A stretch of 64,000 bases of DNA from Clostridia bacterium (GTDB lineage Bacteria > Bacillota > Clostridia > Acetivibrionales > DSM-2933), in NCBI GenBank assembly GCA_026416815.1, contig JAOAEJ010000058.1, positions 1-64,000 on the forward strand. The letters are read 5' to 3'. Shown here piece by piece: positions 16,887 to 25,786 of this stretch. The notes below the pieces were generated by a model that had not been told where the DNA came from, searched no databases, and worked only from the letters and a program-made list of their open reading frames with translations. Made by a program: the position numbers and the translations under genes. Position 1 is the first letter of the stretch, and each line of letters starts with the position of its first letter.

Positions 16887-19166
16887 ATGATAGAAGAAAG
16901 AAAAGAACGAATACTTGCGTTTATGAAGGAAGCTGCCTATAAGCCGCTGCTTTCCAATGAGCTTGCTATTGTACTGGATGTTCCTAAAAGTGATCTCGAG
17001 CTGTTTAAAAGCATACTCGATGAACTGGAGGCTGAAGGCAAGATATTTAAAACTCATAGGGACAGGTATGGAGTTCCCGAGAGGATGAGCCTTATAGTGG
17101 GACGCCTGCAGGGGAATGAAAGAGGATATGGATTTGTTATTCCCGACGATGAAAACCAGGCTGATATTTTTATATCTGCCGATAGCCTCAATGGTGCTAT
17201 GCATGGTGATAGGGTAGTTGCCAGGGTAAATAAGAAGTCGTTAACGGATAAAAGGGCAGAGGGAGAAATAATAAGGGTTATAGGGAGAGCCAATAAGACT
17301 ATTGTGGGCACATTTGAGAGCAGCCGCTACTTTGGTTTTTTAGTACCTGATAATACAAAAATTTCCGGGGATATCTTCATTCCAAAGGATGAGTTCAACA
17401 ATGCAAAACCCGGGCAGAAGGTTATAGCTGAAATAATTAAGTGGCCTGAAAAAAGAAGGAACGCAGAGGGAAAGGTTATTGAAATAATCGGCGATAAGGA
17501 CGAGCCGGGAGCAGATATACTATCTATAATAAAATCCTATAACCTGAACGAAAGCTTTCCTGAAGATGTAGTAAGACAGGCAGAGTCGGTTAGTGAAATA
17601 GTGACCGAGGACATGATCAAGGGGCGGCGTGATCTGAGGGGCTTAAGGATGGTCACTATTGACGGTGAAGATGCTAAAGACTTAGACGATGCTGTATCTA
17701 TAGAAATACTGCCCGACGGAAATTACAGGCTTGGAGTGCATATCGCCGATGTAACTCATTATGTAACTGAAAATTCTCCTTTGGATAAAGAAGCTCTTAA
17801 GAGGGGTACAAGTGTTTATCTGGTTGATAGGGTTATACCAATGCTTCCTAGAAAGCTGTCCAACGGTATTTGCAGTCTTAACCCCAGGGTAGACAGGTTG
17901 GCCTTTACTGTAATGGTGGATATAGATCAAACCGGTAAGGTGTTTAATCACGATATCTTCGAGAGTGTAATAAATATTGATGAAAGAATGACCTATACCA
18001 ATGTTTATAAGATACTTGAACATAACGATGAAGAACTTATAAAAAGGTATGACTATCTCATTGAGGACTTCAAGAAGATGAAGGAACTGGCTCTGATACT
18101 CCGCAATAAGAGGAGGGTACGAGGAGCTATTGACTTTGATTTTGAAGAGGCTAAAATAATTCTAGATGAAAAGGGTAAGCCTGTTCAAGTTAAGAGGTAT
18201 GAAATTACTATAGCTAATAAGATTATTGAAGAGTTTATGCTTGTATGCAATGAGACGGTAGCAGAGCACTTCTACTGGGCGAACTCTCCCTTTGTTTACA
18301 GGATTCATGAAGACCCTGACAGTGAAAAAATTGAGGCTTTCAACGAGTTTATTCACAATTTGGGCTATAGCCTGAAGGGTATAAATAAGATTCATCCAAA
18401 GGCTTTACAAGATTTATTAGCGAAGGTAAAAGGAACTAAAGAAGAACGAATTATTAGTACTGTTATGCTGCGGTCACTTCAAAAAGCAAAGTACAGCCAT
18501 AATAACGAGGGCCACTTTGGACTTGCTGCTAAATTTTATAGTCATTTTACATCACCTATACGAAGGTATCCTGATTTGATTATCCATAGAATCATGAAGG
18601 AATATTTAAAAGGGCGTATGAAGGGTGAACGGGAGGAGCAGCTGAACAACAGGCTACCGGAGATAGCAAGGCAGTGTTCTGAGAGGGAACGTACTGCTGA
18701 GGAAGCTGAGAGGCAAACTGAAGACCTCAAGAAGGTTGAGTACATGAAGCAGCATGAAGGCGAGGTTTTTGAAGGTATTATTTCCGGAGTTACTTCCTTC
18801 GGTATGTTTGTTGAGCTGGATAATACCATTGAAGGATTAGTACGTATGAGCAATATGGAGGACGACTACTATATATTCAACGAAAAACAGTATGCACTGG
18901 TGGGAGAACGAACTAGGAAGACCTACCGGATAGGTGATACAGTGACTGTCAAGCTTGCAAAAGCGGATTTGGCTATCAGGAAGATTGACTTTTTACTCGT
19001 TGAAAAAGAAAATGAGGTAGAAGACGCTGAAAATGCCCCTGAGCCTGTTAAGAAACCGATAGTAGATAATAAAAAACATAAGAGGAAGAAGAACGTTATT
19101 GATAAAAAGGTATTGAAACATATACAGGGTAAAAAGAGTAAAAAGAAAAAAAGAGATAGAGTATAA
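16887..19166 (+). CDS. rnr: Ribonuclease R
   Basis: A processive 3'-5' exoribonuclease of the RNB family, active on structured RNA. Order of parts: an N-terminal winged-helix region (residues 1-60), cold-shock domains with GYGFVIPDD, the RNB catalytic domain containing TIDGEDAKDLDDAVSIE (about residues 254-270, the acidic metal site) and RRYPDLIIHR, an S1 domain (GVTSFGMFVELD), and a Lys-rich tail. The length of 759 is normal. The ribosome site is only GAGG, four bases before ATG, so the start is moderately supported. In many Firmicutes rnr sits between secG and smpB; neither is here. Confidence 0.95.
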   Translation: MIEERKERILAFMKEAAYKPLLSNELAIVLDVPKSDLELFKSILDELEAEGKIFKTHRDRYGVPERMSLIVGRLQGNERGYGFVIPDDENQADIFISADSLNGAMHGDRVVARVNKKSLTDKRAEGEIIRVIGRANKTIVGTFESSRYFGFLVPDNTKISGDIFIPKDEFNNAKPGQKVIAEIIKWPEKRRNAEGKVIEIIGDKDEPGADILSIIKSYNLNESFPEDVVRQAESVSEIVTEDMIKGRRDLRGLRMVTIDGEDAKDLDDAVSIEILPDGNYRLGVHIADVTHYVTENSPLDKEALKRGTSVYLVDRVIPMLPRKLSNGICSLNPRVDRLAFTVMVDIDQTGKVFNHDIFESVINIDERMTYTNVYKILEHNDEELIKRYDYLIEDFKKMKELALILRNKRRVRGAIDFDFEEAKIILDEKGKPVQVKRYEITIANKIIEEFMLVCNETVAEHFYWANSPFVYRIHEDPDSEKIEAFNEFIHNLGYSLKGINKIHPKALQDLLAKVKGTKEERIISTVMLRSLQKAKYSHNNEGHFGLAAKFYSHFTSPIRRYPDLIIHRIMKEYLKGRMKGEREEQLNNRLPEIARQCSERERTAEEAERQTEDLKKVEYMKQHEGEVFEGIISGVTSFGMFVELDNTIEGLVRMSNMEDDYYIFNEKQYALVGERTRKTYRIGDTVTVKLAKADLAIRKIDFLLVEKENEVEDAENAPEPVKKPIVDNKKHKRKKNVIDKKVLKHIQGKKSKKKKRDRV

Positions 19167-19281
19167 TTACTATTGTCGGCACATGTCTAGAACGACTAAA
19201 CTATAAATGTAATGGCGAAAATAACATAAACAATAAGATTTAAAATAAACTATATAGAAGGTTGATTGTGAAAAGACAGTA

Positions 19282-19316
19282 AATACCCCGAAGGCTTATG
19301 CTTTCGGGGTATTATA
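19282..19316. terminator. Bidirectional terminator between rnr and the HPr-like gene
   Basis: ATACCCCGAA and TTTCGGGGTAT form a GC-rich hairpin between convergent genes. The T-runs are short. Confidence 0.75.
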
Positions 19317-19330
19317 GTCACTGATTTCGA

Positions 19331-19558
19331 TTAAACTATGAATTTTTTAACTTCTTCATAGAACTTTTCGCAATCCTCTGAGTAAACATCAACTTTAATA
19401 GGTTTGCTCAAGTCAAGGCTGAATATACCCATAATGGATTTAGCGTCAACTACATAGCGTCCTGATGTTAAATCCACATCAAAGTCATATTTGTTAACTG
19501 TGTTTACAAAATCCTTTACATCATTGATTGATTTCAAAGAAATATTGAATGATTTCAT
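19331..19558 (-). CDS. HPr-like protein without the phosphorylated His
   Basis: A 75-residue protein whose middle (AKSIMGIFSLDLSKPI, about 39-54) matches the HPr segment around regulatory Ser46 (Ser41 here). The segment that should hold GLHARPA and His15 reads KSINDVKDF and has no His. Phosphotransfer from enzyme I is therefore not expected. A regulatory role, perhaps with HPr kinase, is possible. The minus-strand ribosome site is AAGGGGG. It is monocistronic. The family assignment rests mainly on one motif and the length. Confidence 0.75.
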   Translation of the reverse strand: MKSFNISLKSINDVKDFVNTVNKYDFDVDLTSGRYVVDAKSIMGIFSLDLSKPIKVDVYSEDCEKFYEEVKKFIV

Positions 19559-19830
19559 TATCGCTACCCCCTTTTGATATTTATTAAATCCATCGCCCGG
19601 AAGATTCTATAATATGTACGGAATCTATATCCGGCCAACCTGGAATATTTATCCCTGATTTTATATTAACGTGTTTGCTATACCAAGTCAATGATGATAT
19701 TGTTAAAACTTTATAAATAAACTATAATGAAATAGTTGGAATTGGCTTGGTTGTACGATTTTTACCACATGTTGTGCATTTTAAACAAACTTTTGCGGGA
19801 AAATATATAAAAAAATAATAGGTGAAACTA

Positions 19831-21141
19831 ATGAAAAAAGTAGCATTTTATACCCTCGGATGTAAAGTAAATCAATATGAAACCGAGGCGATATCTGGGA
19901 TTTTTGCGAGAGAAGGCTACCAATCTGTTGACTTTGATGAAAAAGCAGATGTCTATGTTATAAATACCTGTACCGTTACAAACCTTAGTGATAGAAAGTC
20001 CAGACAGATGATAAGGAAAGCAAAGAAGAATAATGAGAACTCTATAGTAGTTGTTGTTGGTTGCTATGCTCAAACAGCTCCTGAAGAGGTGAGCCAGATA
20101 CCCGGTGTTAACTTAATTCTGGGTACAAAAGAAAGAAGTAGGATAATTGACTATATAAAGGAGATTGAAGAGGGAAATACCAAACTGAATCTGGTAAGTA
20201 ACATAATGACGGCCCGGGATTTTGAAGACCTCAAGGTAGATACCTATAAGGAACGCACCAGAGCTTATCTTAAGATTCAGGAAGGTTGCAGCCAGTTTTG
20301 TGCATACTGTATTATACCCTATGCCCGCGGGCCAATCAGAAGCAGGCAGCCGGAGGATGTTATAGATGAGGTTAAGAGCCTTGCAAAGGGTGGTTTTAAA
20401 GAAATAGTGCTGACAGGGATACATGTAGCATCCTATGGGAAAGACATAAAAAATACATCTCTGCTGGATATCATAAAAAGAGTACATGAGGTAGAAGGAA
20501 TAGAAAGGATCCGGTTAGGTTCTATAGAGCCTACTACCATCACTGAGGAATTTGTTAATACTGCAAGAAACTTAGGTAAGCTGTGTCCACATTACCATAT
20601 ATCGCTGCAGAGTGGCTGTGATAAGACATTGAAGCGTATGAACAGAAAATATACAACCGATGAATATAAAAGGGTGGTACAAAGACTTCGTGACAATATT
20701 GAAGGGGTTGCTATAACTACCGATGTTATGGTGGGTTTCCCCGGAGAGACTAATGAGGATTTTGAAGAAACATATAGTTTTCTGGATGAGATATCTTTTG
20801 CTCAAATGCACGTATTTAAGTATTCCCCAAGGAAAGGAACTCCAGCAGCTGCATATACTGATCAGGTTTCTCCCGAAGAGAAAGATAAACGTAGTGAAAG
20901 GCTTATTGCTATGGCGAGGAAAAAAACATTTGAGTTTAACAGTTCCTTTGAAGGGCATACTTTGCCTGTATTATTTGAGCAAGATGTAAATAATAAAGAA
21001 GGTTTTATTGAAGGATTGACCTCAAATTACATAAGAGTGCTGTGTAAGGGAGATACTAAATTAAATGGTGAAATTATGAATTGCAAGTTGCTTAAGGCTG
21101 ATGAGGATTTTGTTACTGGTGAGTTGATAAATATAAAATAA
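19831..21141 (+). CDS. mtaB: tRNA (N6-threonylcarbamoyl-A37) methylthiotransferase MtaB
   Basis: A radical-SAM methylthiotransferase that modifies t6A37 to ms2t6A37 in tRNA. The N-terminal UPF0004 domain starts FYTLGCKVNQYETE and includes NTCTVT and VVGCYAQ, which supply three Cys ligands. The radical-SAM motif CSQFCAYC follows near residue 150. A C-terminal TRAM-like tail ends the protein. GCKVNQYETE is typical of MtaB as opposed to MiaB. ATG 19831 is preferred over GTG 19822 because the latter overlaps the AGGTGA site. Confidence 0.94.
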   Translation: MKKVAFYTLGCKVNQYETEAISGIFAREGYQSVDFDEKADVYVINTCTVTNLSDRKSRQMIRKAKKNNENSIVVVVGCYAQTAPEEVSQIPGVNLILGTKERSRIIDYIKEIEEGNTKLNLVSNIMTARDFEDLKVDTYKERTRAYLKIQEGCSQFCAYCIIPYARGPIRSRQPEDVIDEVKSLAKGGFKEIVLTGIHVASYGKDIKNTSLLDIIKRVHEVEGIERIRLGSIEPTTITEEFVNTARNLGKLCPHYHISLQSGCDKTLKRMNRKYTTDEYKRVVQRLRDNIEGVAITTDVMVGFPGETNEDFEETYSFLDEISFAQMHVFKYSPRKGTPAAAYTDQVSPEEKDKRSERLIAMARKKTFEFNSSFEGHTLPVLFEQDVNNKEGFIEGLTSNYIRVLCKGDTKLNGEIMNCKLLKADEDFVTGELINIK

Positions 21142-21399
21142 TTTTCAATAAGGCTGGAATACTTTATATATGATTTTGTATAGGTCTGAAGCACTACTGA
21201 TATCCTACCTTTAGGGTAGAATAAGTAATATTTTATAGGGCTGTAGTCCGTGAGTGTCTGGATATTAAAACTATATGTGGGTTTAAATGTCTTGCATAAT
21301 TTATCCTGTTGTATTACTATATAAGTATAAACTTTATTTGTAGACAGGCAGAATATAATTTTACTGATTCGTCAATTGAGACGGGGAGTGTGATGGGTT

Positions 21400-21654
21400 A
21401 TGGCTAATAGCGAAACCATGATGTTTAAAGTCGAGAAAGAGAAAGAGAATGAAGCAAAAGATGTGCTGTTAACTGTCTACCAGGCATTAAAGGAAAAGGG
21501 ATATAATCCGATTAATCAGATTGTGGGATATATTCTTTCAGGTGATCCTACATATATAACCAACCACCAGAGTGCGAGGAGTATAATAAGAAGACTTGAG
21601 AGGGATGAGCTTCTGGAAGAGGTTATTAGGTTTTATCTAGAAGAGAAAGAATAA
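21400..21654 (+). CDS. ireB: IreB-family regulatory phosphoprotein
   Basis: 84 residues, matching the DUF965/IreB family over its full length, including [20 protein letters not shown] and the N-terminal region where the Thr residues phosphorylated by the Ser/Thr kinase IreK lie in enterococci. It is cytoplasmic. A GGGGAG site lies 11 bases upstream. In Firmicutes it usually sits beside ruvX and a DUF1292 gene, as here, with one extra gene inserted. Its own terminator follows. Confidence 0.92.
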   Translation: MANSETMMFKVEKEKENEAKDVLLTVYQALKEKGYNPINQIVGYILSGDPTYITNHQSARSIIRRLERDELLEEVIRFYLEEKE

Positions 21655-21675
21655 TTCAATTATGTTTAAGCATTT

Positions 21676-21732
21676 AAGGGACATGCCTCTGCCTTGAGTA
21701 GTACTCAATAGACGCGGCTGTCCCTTTTGATT
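21676..21732 (+). terminator. Intrinsic terminator after ireB
   Basis: AAGGGACA (21676-21683) pairs with TGTCCCTT (21719-21726), with an inner TTGAGT/ACTCAA hairpin, then TTTTGATTT. Confidence 0.85.
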
Positions 21733-21820
21733 TACGCGGTTATATCGTAGAATATAAAGCTTAACGCTGTTGTAGTACTTGGATTAGACGAACTATTAAT
21801 CGGGGGACTAGGATAAGATA

Positions 21821-22768
21821 ATGGAATATATAAACTTGGGGAGTACAGGAATTAAAGTATCAAAAATGTGCTTTGGTGGGTTGATTATCGGTCCCCTTCA
21901 AGCAAACCTTCCTATAAATGAGGGCGCCGATGTGATTATCAAGGCCTTTGAAATGGGTGTAAATTTTATTGATACTGCAGAGCTGTACAGGACATATCCC
22001 TATATAAAGGAAGCTATTAAGAGATACGGAAAAAAACCGGTAGTTGCTACAAAGTCCTATGCATATACGGCTGAAGGGGCAAAAGAGAGCCTTGAAAATG
22101 CAAGAAAAGAACTGGATATGGATATAATTGATATTTTTCTAATGCATGAACAAGAAAGCCGTCTTACCTTAAAGGGACATAGAGAGGCTTTGGAATACTA
22201 TCTGGCCGCTAAGGAAAAAGGCATAATAAGAGCTGTAGGTGTTTCGACCCATAACATTGAGGTGGTGGAAGCTTGTGCGGAAATGCCTGAGATTGATGTA
22301 ATTCATCCGATTGTGAATAAAAAAGGCATAGGAATTGGTGACGGTACAATAGATGAAATGCTTGCAGCTATCAAGAAGGCTTATGATGTCGGAAAAGGTA
22401 TTTACAGTATGAAACCCTTGGGTGGAGGGAATTTACTAAGCTCATATAATGAAAGCATAGAGTTTGTTTTAAATCTGCCTTTTATTCACTCAGTAGCTAT
22501 AGGTATGCAGTCGGTTGAAGAGGTAATAATGAATGTAGGTGTGTTTAATAACGAAAGAATACCTGAAGAAATAATAACTGCTTTAAAAGGAAAGTTACGA
22601 AGACTCCATATAGATTATTGGTGTGAAGGATGTGGAAGGTGTCTGGAGAGATGTGGACAGGACGCCCTTAAGCTGACGGAGGGAAAAGCTGTTGTTACAA
22701 ATGATAAATGTGTTTTGTGCGGTTATTGTGGCAGTGTTTGCCCTCAGTTTGCAATAAAGATATGTTAA
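21821..22768 (+). CDS. Aldo/keto reductase fused to a two-cluster ferredoxin domain
   Basis: An AKR barrel (residues 1 to about 255) with the catalytic tetrad visible as Asp and Tyr in DTAELY, Lys in ATKSYA and His in LMHEQES. It continues into a C-terminal domain with two Cys motifs, CEGCGRCLERC and CVLCGYCGSVCP, for two 4Fe-4S clusters. Such fusions are common in anaerobes and may link carbonyl reduction to ferredoxin; the substrate is unknown. It has a GGGGGA-type site and lies between ireB and ruvX, genes that are normally adjacent. Confidence 0.9.
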   Translation: MEYINLGSTGIKVSKMCFGGLIIGPLQANLPINEGADVIIKAFEMGVNFIDTAELYRTYPYIKEAIKRYGKKPVVATKSYAYTAEGAKESLENARKELDMDIIDIFLMHEQESRLTLKGHREALEYYLAAKEKGIIRAVGVSTHNIEVVEACAEMPEIDVIHPIVNKKGIGIGDGTIDEMLAAIKKAYDVGKGIYSMKPLGGGNLLSSYNESIEFVLNLPFIHSVAIGMQSVEEVIMNVGVFNNERIPEEIITALKGKLRRLHIDYWCEGCGRCLERCGQDALKLTEGKAVVTNDKCVLCGYCGSVCPQFAIKIC

Positions 22769-22826
22769 TTTTAATTGAGCATTTTCAGAAGAAATTTTTC
22801 AAGATATAAAATTGGTGGAGGAGCAT

Positions 22827-23243
22827 ATGCAAATACTTGGTATAGACTACGGAGATAGTAGAATAGGAATAGCAAAAAGCGATCCGTTCGGGTGGACCGC
22901 TCAAGGGTTGGAAACCATCAACTGGAAGGGAAACCTGTCACAGCCGGTGCAGAGAATAAAAGAATTGGTGCGTGAATATAATATTGAAAAGATTGTTGTT
23001 GGCTTTCCTAAAAATATGAACGGGACAATAGGACCTAGAGGGGAAAAGACACAGGAGTTCATAGAAAAGCTATCCGGTGCAGTTAGTGTTGAAATTATAA
23101 AGTGGGATGAACGGCTAACTACTGTGGCTGCAAACAGGACTATGCATGAAATGGGCGTAAAGACCTCAAAAAAGAAAGGGTTGGTTGATCAGATAGCTGC
23201 AGTTTATATACTGCAGGGCTATTTGGATAGTATAGGGAAATAA
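22827..23243 (+). CDS. ruvX: Putative pre-16S rRNA nuclease / Holliday junction resolvase RuvX (YqgF)
   Basis: An RNase H-fold protein. The N-terminal strand GIDYGDSRIGIA, the central VVGFPKNMNGT and the C-terminal DERLTT plus DQIAAVYILQGYL carry the conserved acidic residues. 138 residues from ATG 22827, which follows GGAGGAG; the upstream GTG at 22812 lies before that site and is rejected. It belongs to the conserved ireB-ruvX-DUF1292 neighbourhood. Confidence 0.93.
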   Translation: MQILGIDYGDSRIGIAKSDPFGWTAQGLETINWKGNLSQPVQRIKELVREYNIEKIVVGFPKNMNGTIGPRGEKTQEFIEKLSGAVSVEIIKWDERLTTVAANRTMHEMGVKTSKKKGLVDQIAAVYILQGYLDSIGK

Positions 23244-23685
23244 AATTTTATTTCATAAAAAAACGGAATAAAAATTAGTTTGATACAAATCCTAAAACGG
23301 AAAGCTGCAAGTAGAGAAGACCGATATATTAACTGCAGTCTGCTTTGGGTAAAAGATGAGAAATCGGAAATTGTAACCCGCTATGTTAAGAAAATGATGG
23401 AAATGTGGAAAAACTATGATATAATATGTATCTGGTGAAAACATTGCCTTAAGTAAGACGCTGTTTTCGATTTGAGGTTGGGAGCGGCTTTTGAAAAGTA
23501 TAGTATAAGCACTAAGTAAGAATTTGTTCTCACTTTGAAGTAGGCTCATTTGAGGATGCTTACCTTTAAATAGTCGTGCAGTTTTGCAAAGTTGTATCCG
23601 CTTATGGATTTTTACTTGGCAGAAACTGATAATAAATCACTACTTAAAGGGTTTTGGCCAATAAAATCGACTGGAGGGATATTTA
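23244..23685. other. Gene-free region between ruvX and the DUF1292 gene
   Basis: 442 bases with no convincing gene on either strand. A TATAAT at about 23424 could be a -10 box, but no matching -35 was found. No known RNA class was recognised and there is no terminator-like hairpin after ruvX. Confidence 0.4.
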
Positions 23686-23976
23686 ATGTCAGAAGAAAGA
23701 GATGATGTAGTAGTACTGGTGGACGAAGACGGTGAAGAGGTAGAATTCGAGCACATTGAAACTATTGAGAAAGATGGTAATGAGTATGTAGTACTCATGC
23801 CGCTGGATCAGGATGAAGCAGAAGAAGCAGAAGAGGTAATTATTCTTAAGATTGAACACAATGAGGATGGAGAAGACTCATTCGTGACTATAGAGGATGA
23901 AGCGGAATTAAATGCAGTATTTGAAGAGTTCAAGGCTATGATGGAAGAAGAGTACGATGAGGAAGAAGAAAAATAA
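23686..23976 (+). CDS. DUF1292 protein (YrzB family)
   Basis: A very acidic 96-residue protein. The N-terminal half (VVVLVDEDGEEVEFEHIETIE...YVVLMP) matches DUF1292, a small family of unknown role that accompanies ireB and ruvX in Firmicutes. The tail is a run of Glu and Asp. The ribosome site is GGAGGG. A strong terminator follows. Confidence 0.9.
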   Translation: MSEERDDVVVLVDEDGEEVEFEHIETIEKDGNEYVVLMPLDQDEAEEAEEVIILKIEHNEDGEDSFVTIEDEAELNAVFEEFKAMMEEEYDEEEEK

Positions 23977-24001
23977 AAGTTTAATAAATAATTTTTGAGA
24001 G

Positions 24002-24044
24002 AGCAGGTTGCTTAGTATTAAATTAAAAGCAACCTGCTTTTTGT
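24002..24044 (+). terminator. Intrinsic terminator after the DUF1292 gene
   Basis: AGCAGGTTGCT and AGCAACCTGCT pair perfectly around a 15-base loop, followed by TTTTTG. Confidence 0.9.
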
Positions 24045-24166
24045 AAATTTATGGTTGATTTAATGCTGATATATAGGTAGTTGATATTCGTTATCAATTA
24101 GATGACAAGTACGTTTGAAGAGTTTTAATGGTAATAAGTTACCGCACAAAATATTTGTAAAATTTA

Positions 24167-24195
24167 TTGAATGTTATATCAAGTTTTGTTATAAT
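24167..24195 (+). promoter_or_regulatory. SigA-type promoter of the hydrogenase operon
   Basis: TTGAAT (24167-24172), a 17-base spacer and TATAAT (24190-24195), about 90 bases before the first hydrogenase-operon start codon. Confidence 0.75.
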
Positions 24196-24206
24196 GTTAA
24201 CGATTA

Positions 24207-24224
24207 TTGTTAAATACTTAACAT
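24207..24224. promoter_or_regulatory. Rex-type operator in the hydrogenase promoter
   Basis: TTGTTAAATACTTAACAT matches the Rex consensus TTGTTAA-N4-TTAACAA at all but the last base. It starts 11 bases downstream of the -10 box, where a bound repressor would block transcription. Rex releases DNA at high NADH, which suits control of an NADH-linked hydrogenase. Confidence 0.8.
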
Positions 24225-24283
24225 ACTAGAAAAATTTTATTTTATGCATGTATTGCATTTTAGAGATTAGGAGGTCATTTTCA

Positions 24284-24778
24284 ATGAGTACAAACAAGTG
24301 CTGCTGCGGATGTGTTGATGAGAGGGAGCAAAAGCTGCAAGAAATTATTGCAAAGTACAAAGACACAAGAGGTGCGTTGATTCCCGTGCTGCACGAAGCA
24401 CAGGAAGTTTACGGCTATTTGCCTATGAGTGTGCAGAAAAAAATATCAGAAGGACTTAATTTACCTCTTTCTGAGATATATGGCGTTGTAACTTTCTACA
24501 CACAGTTTTCATTAAAGCCAAAGGGTAGATTCAAAGTCAACATATGTATGGGTACAGCATGCTACGTTAAAGGTTCCGGTCAGATACTTGATAAATTCAA
24601 AGAAAAGCTCGGTATAGACGTTGGAGAATGTACAGAGGACGGCAAGTTCTCGCTGGATGCATGCAGATGTATCGGAGCATGTGGTCTTGCACCGGTTATC
24701 ATGATTAATGACGATGTACACGGAAGGCTCGATCCCGATGATGTAGAAGGCGTACTTGAGAAGTACAAAGATCTATAA
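24284..24778 (+). CDS. NADH-dependent [FeFe] hydrogenase subunit HydC-like (NuoE family)
   Basis: A thioredoxin-like [2Fe-2S] subunit of the NADH-reactive module. The cluster Cys residues appear as CMGTACY and CRCIGAC, the NuoE pattern. The N-terminus is Cys-rich (KCCCGC), which is unusual and may bind metal or be regulatory. ATG 24284 follows a perfect AGGAGGT site. An upstream in-frame ATG at 24248 would add 12 residues and lacks a site. It is first in an operon with an ATPase-like gene, a second [2Fe-2S] protein, HydB and HydA. Confidence 0.92.
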   Translation: MSTNKCCCGCVDEREQKLQEIIAKYKDTRGALIPVLHEAQEVYGYLPMSVQKKISEGLNLPLSEIYGVVTFYTQFSLKPKGRFKVNICMGTACYVKGSGQILDKFKEKLGIDVGECTEDGKFSLDACRCIGACGLAPVIMINDDVHGRLDPDDVEGVLEKYKDL

Positions 24779-24816
24779 ACCGCTCAGTAAATTTACGGCA
24801 AGGAAGTAAGACGTAA

Positions 24817-25383
24817 ATGAAGGATTTATCGCTGCACTTGATTGATATTATACAAAACTCTATTTCGGCAAAGGCAAAAAACATTACCATATCATTAAAT
24901 GCTTGTACTGAATCCGATAATTTAAAGATAGAGGTAGCCGATAATGGAGTTGGAATGGATGAAGAACTACTTAGTCAGGTCACCAATCCTTTTGTGACAA
25001 CGAGGACTACCAGAAAAGTAGGTCTTGGTATATCACTGCTGAAGGCTTCAGCTGAAAGTACAGGAGGAAGCCTAGCCGTTACATCAGTCAAGGGCGAGGG
25101 CACAACTCTGGTGGCCGATTTTAAGATAAAGCACATAGACAGGCTGCCATTGGGAGACATTGGAGAGACAATGGTAAGCGCAATCCTGACAGAACCTGAT
25201 ATAAACTTTGAACTTAATTTATTTAGTAATAAAGATAGTTTTAAGTTTAGCTCATTTGAAATTAAGGATAAGCTTGGGGAAGTCCCGATCACTCAGCTCG
25301 ATATTATAACATGGATTCGGGAATTTATTAATGAGGGCGTTAAGATAACTTTTGGAGGTGTTTTAGATGAAATCATTAGCTGA
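24817..25383 (+). CDS. GHKL-type ATP-binding protein in the hydrogenase operon
   Basis: A histidine-kinase-like ATPase domain without a kinase core: N box DIIQNSISAKA (about 10-20), G1 VADNGVGMD (about 41-49) and G2 GLGISLLKASAES (about 69-81). No transmembrane segment and no phospho-acceptor His domain are seen. Similar genes occur inside [FeFe] hydrogenase operons of anaerobes, with no settled role. The C-terminal 80 residues match nothing I recognise. It ends inside the next gene (17-base overlap), so it is translationally coupled. Confidence 0.8.
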   Translation: MKDLSLHLIDIIQNSISAKAKNITISLNACTESDNLKIEVADNGVGMDEELLSQVTNPFVTTRTTRKVGLGISLLKASAESTGGSLAVTSVKGEGTTLVADFKIKHIDRLPLGDIGETMVSAILTEPDINFELNLFSNKDSFKFSSFEIKDKLGEVPITQLDIITWIREFINEGVKITFGGVLDEIIS

Positions 25384-25738
25384 ATTGGAAGCGATAAGGA
25401 ACAAGGCTCTTGGAGAAGTAGCAATGAGAGCAAATAAGGACGGTATTAGAATAGTAGTTGGTATGGCAACTTGCGGTATAGCTGCAGGAGCAAGGCCAGT
25501 TATGAATGTATTCCTTGAAGAGTTGAAAAAGAGAAATTTGAATAATGTAAATGTTACTATGACAGGCTGTATAGGAGTCTGTAGACTTGAACCTGTTGTA
25601 GAGGTTATAGATAGTGAGGGTAATAAAGTAACATACGTAAAGATGGACGCTGAAAAGGCTGCGCGTGTAGTTGCAGAGCACATAGTTAACGGTAGAGTAT
25701 GCGTTGATTATACAATTGGAGCAGAAGAAAACAAATAA
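25367..25738 (+). CDS. [2Fe-2S] thioredoxin-like ferredoxin
   Basis: A 123-residue protein with Cys residues arranged as in NuoE/NuoF N-terminal ferredoxins: MATCGIAAGA, then TGCIGVCRLEP. It probably carries one [2Fe-2S] cluster and passes electrons among hydrogenase subunits. GGAGG lies about 6 bases before ATG, inside the end of the preceding gene. Such a stand-alone gene between HydC-like and HydB subunits is common in clostridial hydrogenase operons. Confidence 0.88.
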   Translation: MKSLAELEAIRNKALGEVAMRANKDGIRIVVGMATCGIAAGARPVMNVFLEELKKRNLNNVNVTMTGCIGVCRLEPVVEVIDSEGNKVTYVKMDAEKAARVVAEHIVNGRVCVDYTIGAEENK

Positions 25739-25786
25739 TCTATGATAATATTTATTTTTAATAATTTTTGTAAGGAGGGTTAATAA

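Noticed and set aside
23292-23549. 85-residue minus-strand frame between ruvX and DUF1292
   Set aside because: No ribosome site, no motif and a random-looking composition.
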